The notes: generated by a model from the letters alone, not told the origin. A stretch of DNA of 64,000 bases from Planctomycetota bacterium (GCA_018694835.1 JABHOG010000100.1:1-64000), one strand, 5' to 3'; positions 30,104 through 40,092 are shown, numbered from the stretch's first letter. A program made the numbers and translations.

Positions 30104-32380
30104 ATGAGCGCTACAAGAACCTCGACATGGCAGATCGCATCGCTGATCTCGCTGCAGTGGATGCTGCTACTGAGCCCCCTCGGGGCCCAGCAACCACCGA
30201 ACCATGTGGGGCGGAAAGTATGCGCCAGTTGTCACCCAGGAGAGCATTCCCTCTGGGGCGGCTCCCATCATGATCTCGCCATGCTGGAAGTGAACGATCC
30301 CGCCTCACGGGCCCCCTTCGACGGCACCGAGATCTCATCGGGCGGAGTCCTGTCCCGCTTCTTGATGGTCGATGAGCGGCCGGTGATCGAAGTCGAGGAC
30401 TCCGCTGGGCAACAATCGCTGCCGGTTCGCTACTTCTTCGGCACCAGTCCCTGCCAGCAAGTCCTGGTCGACGGAGCGAAGGGAAGGATGCAATCGTATC
30501 CCATCGCATGGGCGACACCGGAAGCGAAGGGAGGCGCCCGCTGGTACCCACTCTTCCCCGAGGAAAAAACACCTCCGGGCGATCCTCTGCACTGGTCCGG
30601 AGTTCTCAACAACTGGAATCACATGTGTGCAGAATGCCACTCGACGGGAATGGTCAAGAACTACGATATCGAGAGTGATTCCTTTTCTACTCACTGGCAG
30701 GAACTCGATGTTTCCTGTGAAGCGTGTCACGGACCCGGAAGTAATCATGTGAACTGGGCCAGATCATCGAAAAAGGATGATGATGGAGAGAAAAGAACTC
30801 CACTCCCACAGATGGGATTAACGGTTCAGTTCCAGCGAGATTCAGCGACCTGGGTTCGTCCTGAGGGAGAAAAGGTCGCTCGAAGAAGCATCCGCAGGAC
30901 CCATCATGATGAAACCGAGACCTGTGCACGGTGTCACTCTCGCCGTACAGCACTGGTAGACGGATCGGTGCCTGGAGCTCCGCTATCCGATACTCACCTG
31001 CTGAGCCTGCTCGATGCCACTCTCTACCACCCCGATGGCCAGATCCTCGATGAAGTCTATGTCCATGGATCATTCCTTCAGAGTCGCATGTACGCAGAGG
31101 GGGTCACCTGCTCCGACTGCCACGAGCCCCACAGTGGAAAACTCCACATCGAAGGGAACTCTCTCTGCGTCGGTTGCCACGATCCAGCCATCTACGATCT
31201 ACCAGATCATCATCATCACGCGCCCGAGAGTGCCGGCGCTTCCTGCATCGAATGCCACATGGTTTCGCGCACATACATGGGAGTCGATCCTCGCCGTGAT
31301 CACTCCTTTCGGGTTCCTCGACCTGATCTGTCGATTCGCCTCGGCACTCCCAATGCCTGCAACGATTGCCATCAGGATCGAGAAGTTCACTGGGCTGCTG
31401 AGAAGGTGATGGAGTGGTTTCCCGATGGACGTGGGGATGATTTCCACTGGGGCGAAGCACTCCATGCCGCCAGAAACAACTCTCCTGTGGCACCCGAATT
31501 GATCCGCATGGTGCTCGAAGACGAGAAGACCCCCAGCATCGTTCGCGCCACTGCCTTGGCAGAACTGACTCCGTTCCTTGACCGAACCAACTCTGATCTA
31601 CTTTCCCGGAGCTTCACCGATTCTGATCCACTGGTGCGACGCCAGGCAGCGCTGGCACTCGACGGCCTTCCCCTCGAGCAGACCTATGGAGTCCTGCTCG
31701 ATCTTCTCGGTGATTCGAGTCGCATCGTTCGCACTGTCGCGGCGGAATTGCTCTCACCGATTCAACGCGAACTCTCCGAAGATCCACAAGGCGCCGGACT
31801 ACAACTGAGTCGGGTGCTGGCGGAGTACATCTCGATGCAAGAGGTCAACGGTGATCGCCCCGAATCCCATGTCAATCTGGGAGCACTGGCAAGCAGAAGG
31901 GGGGACCTGAAGGAGGCAGTTCGTTGCTACAAAGAAGCACTGAAGAGAACTCCTTCCTTTGGACCCGCTTCCGTCAACCTCGCCGACGCACTTCGAGTTC
32001 TCGACCGCGATCCCGAAGGAATCGAGGTGCTACAGCAGGCGATCGATAGGGTTCCAGACGATGCAGGATTGCATCACGCCATCGGTCTGGCGCTGGTGCG
32101 GGTCGGCAAGAAAGAGCAGGCCCTGCAGTCACTGGGACAGGCGGTGACATTGGCTCCTCAATCTCCACGCTACGCTCTGGTCCACGCAGTGGCGCTGGAA
32201 GATGGAGGTCAGCGAGTACTGGCCATCGCAGCACTGGAAAAAGCACTGCAGCTGCACCCCACAGATCGCTGGTTATTAGCGGCGAAACAGGAGTTTATCG
32301 ACAAGGAAAAGTCTATCGACACGGGAGAGAGCAGTACCAGCCCGCTTCCGGCGACTCCAGAAAAGAAAGCCAGCAACTAG
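30104..32380 (+). CDS. multiheme c-type cytochrome with HEAT and TPR repeats
   Basis: Eight CxxCH motifs (CASCH, CAECH, CEACH, CARCH, CSDCH, CVGCH, CIECH, CNDCH); C-terminal TPR blocks. Confidence 0.9.
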   Translation: MSATRTSTWQIASLISLQWMLLLSPLGAQQPPNHVGRKVCASCHPGEHSLWGGSHHDLAMLEVNDPASRAPFDGTEISSGGVLSRFLMVDERPVIEVEDSAGQQSLPVRYFFGTSPCQQVLVDGAKGRMQSYPIAWATPEAKGGARWYPLFPEEKTPPGDPLHWSGVLNNWNHMCAECHSTGMVKNYDIESDSFSTHWQELDVSCEACHGPGSNHVNWARSSKKDDDGEKRTPLPQMGLTVQFQRDSATWVRPEGEKVARRSIRRTHHDETETCARCHSRRTALVDGSVPGAPLSDTHLLSLLDATLYHPDGQILDEVYVHGSFLQSRMYAEGVTCSDCHEPHSGKLHIEGNSLCVGCHDPAIYDLPDHHHHAPESAGASCIECHMVSRTYMGVDPRRDHSFRVPRPDLSIRLGTPNACNDCHQDREVHWAAEKVMEWFPDGRGDDFHWGEALHAARNNSPVAPELIRMVLEDEKTPSIVRATALAELTPFLDRTNSDLLSRSFTDSDPLVRRQAALALDGLPLEQTYGVLLDLLGDSSRIVRTVAAELLSPIQRELSEDPQGAGLQLSRVLAEYISMQEVNGDRPESHVNLGALASRRGDLKEAVRCYKEALKRTPSFGPASVNLADALRVLDRDPEGIEVLQQAIDRVPDDAGLHHAIGLALVRVGKKEQALQSLGQAVTLAPQSPRYALVHAVALEDGGQRVLAIAALEKALQLHPTDRWLLAAKQEFIDKEKSIDTGESSTSPLPATPEKKASN

Positions 32381-34449
32381 TCTCGCCGCGGTCGACGCAC
32401 GACACCCCGACCAGAACGGCGTCCGCCTTTGCGATCGGAGGGATTACCTTGTGGCTTTCTGCCACCTTTGCGTGGCGATGCCTTCCCCGCTCCACCCGCT
32501 CTATCGTGGGTCGACACCAGTGCTCCCGGGTGATCCCCGATCAGATCGTCGCGGCCACTCTCTCGCAGCATCTCTCGAACCAGAAGCCGATTCTCCGGCT
32601 TCCACCACTGCAGCATCGCCCGTTGCTTGCGCTTGTTTCTCATCTTCTTCTCGACGAAGACCGGTTTCATCCGGGTCGGGTCGATTCCCGTCCACCACAT
32701 GCAGGTGGCCGGCGTTCCAGGTGTGGGAATGAAGTCCTGAACCTGCTGTGGCTTGAGGTGACGTGCTTCCAGGAACTCTGCAATCTGAACCGCAGCGTCT
32801 TGCTCGCAACCTGGATGGCTAGAGACGAAGTAAGGCACCAGATATTGCTCCTTACCCGCACGATCACTCGCCTCATCGAATCGCTTCTCGAATTCGATGT
32901 AAGTGTCCATTCCCGGCTTCTTCATCAATCGTAGAGTTTCTTCATCGATGTGCTCGGGTGCGACCTTGAGGTGTCCTCCCACATGATGGGCAGCGAGATC
33001 ATCGATGTATTCCTGATCGAGGTTTGCCAGATCCATTCTCACGCCGGAAGCCACATGAACCATCTTGACGCCGTCTGACTCCCGGACCTTTTTCATCAAC
33101 TTCTTCACCGGACCATGGTCTGTACCCAACAACTTGCACACGGTCGGATGAACGCAAGACGGTCGGCGACAACGAGATTCAATCTCCGGCCGAGTGCACT
33201 GCATCCTGTACATGTTGGCGGTCGGTCCGCCCAGGTCACTGATGACACCCTTGTATCCATCCAGTTGCTTCAATGCAGCGACCTCTTCCAGGACGCTCTC
33301 TTCACTTCTCGATGACACGGCTCGGCCCTGGTGTTCTGTGATGGCACAGAAGGTACAGCCGCCAAAACAACCCCTCATGATGTTGATGGAAAACTTGACC
33401 GTCTCGTGAGCGGGTATCTTCTCTCCACCATATTCCGGATGAGGCTCCTTGGTGTAGGGAAGAGCGAAGATCGCATCGAGCTCCGCAGTGGAGAGGGCTT
33501 TCATCGGGCGATTGACGATCACCGTCTGTTCTGCATGGCGCTGGACCAAAATCGGAGCGGTGTCGGGATTCTGTTCCCGATGAAAGATGTGCTGTGCACG
33601 GGCAAATCGTTCCTTGCTGTGCTCGTCTTCGCCGCGAATCTCATCAAAGGATGGCAACTCCTGAGCAATCTCTGGTTTGCATTGATACTGCTCCCACCAG
33701 GGTGTGCCCTCTTGCCACGTCGACTCCTCGACGAAATGGGGACGGCCATGCTTTCCGATGCCATATGCCGTTCCTGGAACATCTCGAATCGATTCGATCG
33801 GCTCACCCTTCTCCAGTCTCTCGACGATGGTCACCAGGGCCTGCTCACCCATTCCGTAGACAGCGATATCACTCCTCGAATCGAGAATGAGTGATCGCTT
33901 GACCTTCTCCGACCAGTAATCGATATGTACCATTCTTCTCATCGAAACCTCGACACCCCCGGCGATGATGGGAACGTCTCGGAAGGCTTCACGGCACCGT
34001 TGCGAGTAAACGATGGTGGCTCCATCGGGACGAAGGCCCGCCTTTCCTCCCGGTGAGTACAGATCATCGGAACGGGGTCTCTTGTGAGCGGTGTAGTGAT
34101 TGAGATGTGAATCGAGGTTTCCTGCGGAGACCAACCATGCGATTCGTGGCGCCCCGAACTTGCGGAACGGCTCGACCGACTTCCAGTCCGGCTGGGCCAA
34201 GATCGCCACCCGATATCCGCGAGCTTCGAGCAGGCGACCGATCACGGCATTGGCAAATGAGGGGTGGTCGACATAGGCGTCTCCGGTGACCAGCACGAAG
34301 TCGATTCCATGACGGACCGGGTCATCGGCCTCTCCTGGAGCGGGAAGCCAGCCTTTCTCGACGCATTCCTTCACCGTCATCGATAGATACTGGGGCTCCG
34401 AGGAGGTGCGAGCGGCGGAGGATCGTGGTTTTCGTGACGCTGGGGACAT
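32377..34449 (-). CDS. YgiQ family radical SAM protein
   Basis: DFVLVTGDAYVDHPSF; radical SAM CFGGCTFCAITEHQGR; C-terminal DFIPTPGTPATCMWWTG. Confidence 0.93.
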   Translation of the reverse strand: MSPASRKPRSSAARTSSEPQYLSMTVKECVEKGWLPAPGEADDPVRHGIDFVLVTGDAYVDHPSFANAVIGRLLEARGYRVAILAQPDWKSVEPFRKFGAPRIAWLVSAGNLDSHLNHYTAHKRPRSDDLYSPGGKAGLRPDGATIVYSQRCREAFRDVPIIAGGVEVSMRRMVHIDYWSEKVKRSLILDSRSDIAVYGMGEQALVTIVERLEKGEPIESIRDVPGTAYGIGKHGRPHFVEESTWQEGTPWWEQYQCKPEIAQELPSFDEIRGEDEHSKERFARAQHIFHREQNPDTAPILVQRHAEQTVIVNRPMKALSTAELDAIFALPYTKEPHPEYGGEKIPAHETVKFSINIMRGCFGGCTFCAITEHQGRAVSSRSEESVLEEVAALKQLDGYKGVISDLGGPTANMYRMQCTRPEIESRCRRPSCVHPTVCKLLGTDHGPVKKLMKKVRESDGVKMVHVASGVRMDLANLDQEYIDDLAAHHVGGHLKVAPEHIDEETLRLMKKPGMDTYIEFEKRFDEASDRAGKEQYLVPYFVSSHPGCEQDAAVQIAEFLEARHLKPQQVQDFIPTPGTPATCMWWTGIDPTRMKPVFVEKKMRNKRKQRAMLQWWKPENRLLVREMLRESGRDDLIGDHPGALVSTHDRAGGAGKASPRKGGRKPQGNPSDRKGGRRSGRGVVRRPRRD

Positions 34450-34704
34450 CGGGTCCACCACCAATCTGTCGACCGAATGCCGAGAACGGCTGCGGTCTCT
34501 GGAGCAGCATCCCGGGGAGCACAAGGGCTTGCCGAGATGGGCTGAGTGTCCTGTGAACGGTCCACATTTCGACGACACTGCATCGGCTCTAAACCTGTCA
34601 AGCACAGCGGTCGATCGAATAAGATTACCAGGAATCCACTTCCTGGTCGAGCATCGCTGGACAATCCGCAGTCGAAGATGCAGCATCTAGGGCCTGGAGG
34701 TCGT

Positions 34705-35625
34705 TTGAACCAAAACACAAGGAACTGGCAAGCGCAGCAGGCTGGCCGGGCGTTACAGGCTGAAGTCCACTCTCAGATGGAACTCCCCCATCGTCGCGTC
34801 AAGGACATCATCCGGCGCGGTGGTGTCAAGGTTTCCGGCCATGTCGTGATGGATCCAGGATTCCGACTTCAGGTCGGTGACTCCATCGAGGCCGATCCAG
34901 AGCCGATGAAGTTTCGAACTGCCCAGCGAAAGTTGCTCTCCAAGGGACTGGAAATTCTGCACCAGGACCGTCATGTCCTCGTAGTCAACAAGCCCTCTGG
35001 CCTGCTCACCGTTCCCACAGATGAAGACGAAAATGAAATCTGCCTGCTCGGTGAGATCTCCAGGAAACTGCGAAAAGAAGGGGAGAAGCGTCCAGCACTC
35101 TTTGTCGTCCAGCGTCTCGACCGCTTTACCAGCGGGGTGATCACGATTGCAAGAACCCCGGATGCGAAAGAGGGACTTCGACGACAACTGAAGAGTAGAA
35201 AGATGAATCGTCGCTATCTGGCCATCAGCCAGGGTATTTCGAGTTCATCGGAGGGCACCATCACGCGGTCCCTCTCGGAAGACCCTCGTACGTTGAAGAT
35301 GCGAATCGCTCGCAGGGAGGACGAAGGGATAGAAGCGATCACAAGGTGGAAGAAACTACATGTCCAGGGTGACCACCAGTTGATCGAGGCACGCCTGGAG
35401 ACCGGACGCAGGAACCAGATCCGGGTCCACCTGACGAGCATCGGGTTGCCCATCATCGGAGACACCCGGTATGGCGTTTCCTCACCATGGATCGACCGAC
35501 CAGCCTTGCACGCTGAATCCCTCTCGTTCCATCACCCGGTCAGCCAGCAAGAATACTCGTTCCAGGTCAAGCCTCCCGAGGATTTCCTGAGAGCGCTGGA
35601 CGCGATTTCGATCCCGGCTCCCTAG
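34705..35625 (+). CDS. RluA-type pseudouridine synthase
   Basis: S4-like N-terminus; VVQRLDRFTSGVITIARTPDAKEGL; GRRNQIRVHLTSIGLPIIGDTRYG; TTG start at 34705 preceded by ggagg. Confidence 0.9.
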   Translation: MNQNTRNWQAQQAGRALQAEVHSQMELPHRRVKDIIRRGGVKVSGHVVMDPGFRLQVGDSIEADPEPMKFRTAQRKLLSKGLEILHQDRHVLVVNKPSGLLTVPTDEDENEICLLGEISRKLRKEGEKRPALFVVQRLDRFTSGVITIARTPDAKEGLRRQLKSRKMNRRYLAISQGISSSSEGTITRSLSEDPRTLKMRIARREDEGIEAITRWKKLHVQGDHQLIEARLETGRRNQIRVHLTSIGLPIIGDTRYGVSSPWIDRPALHAESLSFHHPVSQQEYSFQVKPPEDFLRALDAISIPAP

Positions 35626-35657
35626 GCTTCCTTCATTCGCTGGACCGACTTCGCTCA

Positions 35658-36269
35658 CTAGTCTCCCAAGATGTTCCTGAAGGTCAGGTTGATACGCTCC
35701 GTCGGAGCATTTTTTCCACGCCGACGAGGAATCGAATGGACCCAGTGCTGCTGAGTTTCCCCCTCCATGATCAGTAGTGATCCGGGTTGAAGTGCGATCT
35801 TGACCCGATCTAGATCTTTCCGAGTTCGATGCTTCATGCAGAAATCACGAGTGGCCCCGAAGCTGATAGATGCGATACACGGCTCAGGTCCCAGTTCCGG
35901 CTCGTCATCACTGTGCCACCCCATCGCATCGTCTCCATTTCGATAGCAGTTTCCCAACACCGAGTTGAACTGCAGATCCTCCCGGAATCTTCCCAGGCGA
36001 TTGCGCAGTTCCTCGAGAGCAGCGGTCCAGGGATGTGGGGAATGGTCCGTTCCTGAATAGCGATAGGAAGCCGCGTGATCGCCGTGCCAGGCTTCAAGAC
36101 GGGGAATCAGATGCCTTTTGCCAAACACAGTGATGTGCTGCTGGCTCCATTGCATCTGTTCTCTAAGTTGCTGGTGAATGCGATGCTGGTCTGCATCGTC
36201 AAGGAAATCAGCGGCGTACCGGATGGAAGCCCCCGGCATCAAAGCGAGGGCTTCCATCTGGTCACTCAT
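35658..36269 (-). CDS. alkB: AlkB family 2-oxoglutarate-dependent dioxygenase
   Basis: GWHSDDEPELGPEPCIASISFGATRDFCMKHR; HxD...H...R pattern. Confidence 0.9.
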   Translation of the reverse strand: MSDQMEALALMPGASIRYAADFLDDADQHRIHQQLREQMQWSQQHITVFGKRHLIPRLEAWHGDHAASYRYSGTDHSPHPWTAALEELRNRLGRFREDLQFNSVLGNCYRNGDDAMGWHSDDEPELGPEPCIASISFGATRDFCMKHRTRKDLDRVKIALQPGSLLIMEGETQQHWVHSIPRRRGKNAPTERINLTFRNILGD

Positions 36270-37246
36270 CCGCCGGACTTTTTCCAGCCACCTGATTTCT
36301 TGTAGCCACCGGTCGATGGCTTCTTCCGCTTGGGAGCGGTCGGATTACCCTTGTCGAGATCGCAGCAGCCGTCTCCGCCCTTGTCATAAAACCGGGTGCC
36401 GTAATCGACCACTTTTCCGATATCGAATTCCTCAATCGAGATCATCGGGCGACGAGCCATTCTCTCATGCATCACCTGATCGACGGTGCGTATCACATCC
36501 CCATCGGTCTTGCGACGGAAGTCGCTGCCCTGCTGCTTCTCTTCTCTCATCTTGTCAAATCCCTGAAGATACGAATCGGCAACCATCTGCTCCGAATGAT
36601 GGGCGGCGTGATTCAGATGGGAGAGCTGGAACTGATCTCGCTTCTCCAGCAAGGGCAGATCCGAGGCCTCCAGTTTGGCCAGCTCGAGGATGAACTGGAT
36701 CTCGTGCATCATTCCATCCGGATCCCAGTAACCAGGTAAGCAGTGCAAGACCGCTCCCGATGGAGAGATGAAGAGCATCTGCACATTGCGGCCACCTGAA
36801 CCGTTGGAGGTCTGAAGTGCGGTACTCGCTACCGGATGATCATGAGACTTCCCGGCGTAGGACTCCTGGCCCTGAATGTTTCTCCAACCGCAAACAAAAT
36901 GTTCCTTCAATACTTCGATCACTTTTGGTTCCGAGAGCGTCACGGCTCTCAGTGAATGTCCGGCACTTCACAATCCGCTGTCCAGATTTCCGACCATCTG
37001 GAGCCAGAAGAGTGGCTTCCCCTGTTCTGCAGCAGTGGCCATCGCATCATCGAAGTTGCCATGCCAGTTGACCCCGGACAGCATCCTGTCGACGCGCTTG
37101 GCCACCTCGGTTCCCTTGAACTTGGGCACCGAGCGTGGAGTGATCCGAGTATCGTCGCCATCTCCGGCTCCCAGATCTCCACAGACACTCAGTACCAGCG
37201 TTCCGGCCATCACGAGGCTCAGACGCTTGAATGAATTCGGAATCAT
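36266..37246 (-). CDS. thioredoxin-like protein with one in-frame TGA (codon 93); putative selenoprotein
   Basis: ORFs 36968..37246 and 36266..36943 are in the same frame, separated only by one TGA (36968..36970). Joined sequence ...GKPLFWLQMVGNLDSGL-U-SAGHSLRAVTLSEPKVIEVLKEHFVCGWRNI... matches thioredoxin-fold spacing. ATGA overlaps at both ends. Confidence 0.72.
36931..36952 (-). promoter_or_regulatory. candidate bacterial SECIS stem-loop
   Basis: mRNA CUGAGAGC-CGUGAC-GCUCUCGG, 8-bp stem with 6-nt loop, starting 16 nt after the TGA. Confidence 0.6.
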
Positions 37247-38826
37247 CCGCGACTCCCTTCCTTGCTATTCCACCAGCGCTCCCATTCAGATTCCGACCGA
37301 AAACTTTGGCCAGTGATCTGCTGAAGAGTCGCCTGTACCTTTAATTTCCTGGTTGCAGCGGGAGTTTTCAATCCTTTTATCAGCGATGGGATCAATTGTT
37401 CGGCAATACTGGAGTGCATCTGCTCCAGCACGAGATCCAGAAGTTCGTCGTCTTCGTCCTCCAGGGCCACAGTGAGTGCAAATCCTAACCGCTCGGGGTC
37501 TTCCGGGTCTGTCAACTCTGTAAAGGCCAGGTCACGAGCATCGAGCAAAACTACCATCTGCTCCTGGATCAGGACGAGCAAATTGAGGGCGAGTTCTGCC
37601 TCTCTACGATCCTGAGCGGAGAGTGGCGCATCCGGATTCCGATCGAGATGACCGTATTTCAATCCGATCTGCTTCGCCCTCGAAGCGACCGCTCGTAGTA
37701 ACTTCTTCGCCTCGATCCTCAGCAGATTGAGATGGTGCCACGACTCCTCTGTTGCGATTTCAACCAGCGACTGGAGAGCCAGGGTGAAATCGGGCAGCAC
37801 CCGATCTGGCAGGTGGTACGAGGCCAGTGCTTCGCGGCCCAGGTCGAACCACTCCTGAGAACTCATCGATTCCACCACCGCGGTCTGATCGGTCGATGCT
37901 GCGGTTGCACTGCTTCCCACCGCAGTCGGAAGAGGTGCTCGTCTGCGCCGAACTCTCTTGTCGCGCCGCAGGCGTGCCACCTCGGCCCAGGGGTCCACTG
38001 TGGGAGGGAGGGCGAGAGATTCGGACTCATCATCGATTCCGGCATCGGTCCCCGGCAGCACCGCCACAGCAGTGGAGTCGGTCACCGTTGAAGAGCGGTC
38101 GGTCGCATCGATCGCTTCTGCCAGTTCGAGAAGCTCTTCCAGAGTCCAGCTCTTTCCCGAGGCGGTGACCCATTCTGACGGAAGTCGGGTCTGGTCGATC
38201 TCTCCAGCCGATGAGGCCGGATCCGTACTCGGTTCACCATCCGGATCAGTACTCGGAACAGTACCCGGAACAGTACTCGGAACATTGCTGGATCCGGTGC
38301 CTGCTTCTTCGCTGGCCGGTTGTCGATCGGGCTCGGGAGTCCAGATCTGAAGCGGATCCCCGAGATCCAGTTGTTGTGCCAGCGGGGTCGGGGCTGGTTT
38401 CGATTCTCGGTTCAGGAAAATGACCAGTATGATCAGTCCGCAGATCAGGATGGCGAAAATCGACGGCAGGTCATGACGCAGTTTCTCCCGTACCATCATC
38501 TGCTTCGGATCGACCTTGCCTTCCAGTTCCAGGGTGCCGTCCCGGCAGATGCGGACGCGAAAACTGCCCACCGTGAATCGGTCGCCCTTTTTCAGATAGG
38601 CTGATTTTACTCGCTTGCCCTCGACCCAGATTCCATTGCGTGAATCATGGTCTTGCAGCACATAACCATCGCCCGAGGGAATCAGCGAGCAATGGCGGCG
38701 AGAGACGCGGGCCGATGGAATCACCAGGTCCGAACTCTGGGACCGACCGATGATTCGAGTGCCTTCATTCAATGTGCCCCCTGACCATCCGATGCTCCAT
38801 TCCGGTTGCGGCAGAGCATGCGTCAT
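37243..38826 (-). CDS. FHA domain-containing protein with one TM segment
   Basis: RIIGRSQSSDLVIPSARVSRRHCSLIPSGDGYVLQDHDSRNGIWVEGKRV; TM IFAILICGLIILVIFL. Confidence 0.88.
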   Translation of the reverse strand: MTHALPQPEWSIGWSGGTLNEGTRIIGRSQSSDLVIPSARVSRRHCSLIPSGDGYVLQDHDSRNGIWVEGKRVKSAYLKKGDRFTVGSFRVRICRDGTLELEGKVDPKQMMVREKLRHDLPSIFAILICGLIILVIFLNRESKPAPTPLAQQLDLGDPLQIWTPEPDRQPASEEAGTGSSNVPSTVPGTVPSTDPDGEPSTDPASSAGEIDQTRLPSEWVTASGKSWTLEELLELAEAIDATDRSSTVTDSTAVAVLPGTDAGIDDESESLALPPTVDPWAEVARLRRDKRVRRRRAPLPTAVGSSATAASTDQTAVVESMSSQEWFDLGREALASYHLPDRVLPDFTLALQSLVEIATEESWHHLNLLRIEAKKLLRAVASRAKQIGLKYGHLDRNPDAPLSAQDRREAELALNLLVLIQEQMVVLLDARDLAFTELTDPEDPERLGFALTVALEDEDDELLDLVLEQMHSSIAEQLIPSLIKGLKTPAATRKLKVQATLQQITGQSFRSESEWERWWNSKEGSRG

Positions 38827-38892
38827 TCAGAACCAAACCGGGTTCTCTACACACCACACCGATCACACCTCCATGGTAATCGGTTGTCCCAG

Positions 38893-40092
38893 TCAGTCCC
38901 AGCGTCGCAAGATCCGCACCTTCAGATACTCCGTTTCCGGCAATCTGAGCAGTGCAGGATGGTCTCGTCCACTTCCCAGCCGCTGCTCCACGAAGACACG
39001 AAATGGCAAATCGAGCGCCGCCTGGCGAATCGTGTCCTCGAACAATTCTGCCTTCAGATGATGACTGCAAGAACAGGTGACCAGGCGACCTCCGGGCGCC
39101 AGTAATCTCAACGCTCCACGATTGAGATCGCGGTATCCTCGAATTCCACCCTCGACTTCACGACGACTCTTGCAGAATGCCGGGGGGTCGAGCACCACCA
39201 GATCGTAATACTGCTGCTGATCTCTCAGGTCTCGAATCACATCGAAGACATTGCCTTTGATCATCTCCGGAGCACCGAAGTGGTTGAGGAGCGCGGTTTC
39301 CTGGGCCAGTTCCAGTGCCGTCTCCGATTGATCGACCATCTGAACCGAAGTCGCACCGCCACCGAGAGCGGCCATCGAAAATCCGCCCTGATAACTGAAC
39401 AGATCGAGCACCCTGGCTCCGGCTGCCAGATCCTTCACTCTTTTCCTGGCGGGCTGCTGGTCGAGGTACATACCGGTTTTATGGCCGGCATACGGCCTCA
39501 CGATGTGCTGGATACCATTCTCTTCGATATTCACTCGCTCCACCGGCTCGCCGGCCAGCAGCACCACCTCTTCGGGGAGTCGTTCGAACTTGCGAATGGA
39601 GAGGTCGTTCCTTGCCAGAATCATGCGCGGTTGAAAGATGCGCTCGAGGATCTTCGCGACGATCGGCAACGAACGATCGATCAGGATCGTCGTCGCCTGC
39701 ACCACCAGCACATCGGCATAGCGATCGATCACCAGACCGGGAATCTGATCCGCTTCTCCGTGGACCAGCCGTTGGCCTGAGCTCTCCTCGATCCGGTCCT
39801 GCCTCATCTCGATGGCTCGCTCGATCCGCTCGGTGAGAAACTGCTCGATGGTGGGAACTTCTTCTCCGGGCCACGATCCGCACAAGCGCAGGGCGATCTT
39901 CGAACGGGTGCTGGCACAGGCGATTCCCAGGTCACGACCGTCATTGTCACGAACCCGCACGATCCGCCCCTGACCGAGGGATTCGTCGACCAGATCCGAA
40001 TCTCTCAGGTCATCCTTGTAGAGCCATGGATGACCCCGCCGGGCCAGACGAGAAGCGTTCTTTTCGAGATCGATCACCAGCACGGCAGCCAC
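38893..40092 (-). CDS. class I SAM-dependent rRNA methyltransferase (RlmI-like)
   Basis: PUA-like N-terminus RGHPWLYKDDL; VLDLFSYQGGFSMAA; LVVLDPPAFCKSRRE. Confidence 0.9.
   Translation of the reverse strand: MAAVLVIDLEKNASRLARRGHPWLYKDDLRDSDLVDESLGQGRIVRVRDNDGRDLGIACASTRSKIALRLCGSWPGEEVPTIEQFLTERIERAIEMRQDRIEESSGQRLVHGEADQIPGLVIDRYADVLVVQATTILIDRSLPIVAKILERIFQPRMILARNDLSIRKFERLPEEVVLLAGEPVERVNIEENGIQHIVRPYAGHKTGMYLDQQPARKRVKDLAAGARVLDLFSYQGGFSMAALGGGATSVQMVDQSETALELAQETALLNHFGAPEMIKGNVFDVIRDLRDQQQYYDLVVLDPPAFCKSRREVEGGIRGYRDLNRGALRLLAPGGRLVTCSCSHHLKAELFEDTIRQAALDLPFRVFVEQRLGSGRDHPALLRLPETEYLKVRILRRWD

Noticed and set aside
36266-36943. Treating the 225-aa ORF (GTG at 36943) as a separate gene
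   Set aside because: Its putative start lies in the loop of the candidate SECIS hairpin, it lacks the first half of the thioredoxin fold, and the upstream in-frame segment supplies it.
38236-38290. Short repeats (cagtactcggaac) inside the FHA gene
   Set aside because: In-frame low-complexity Pro/Thr/Ser/Asp linker; no evidence of another role.
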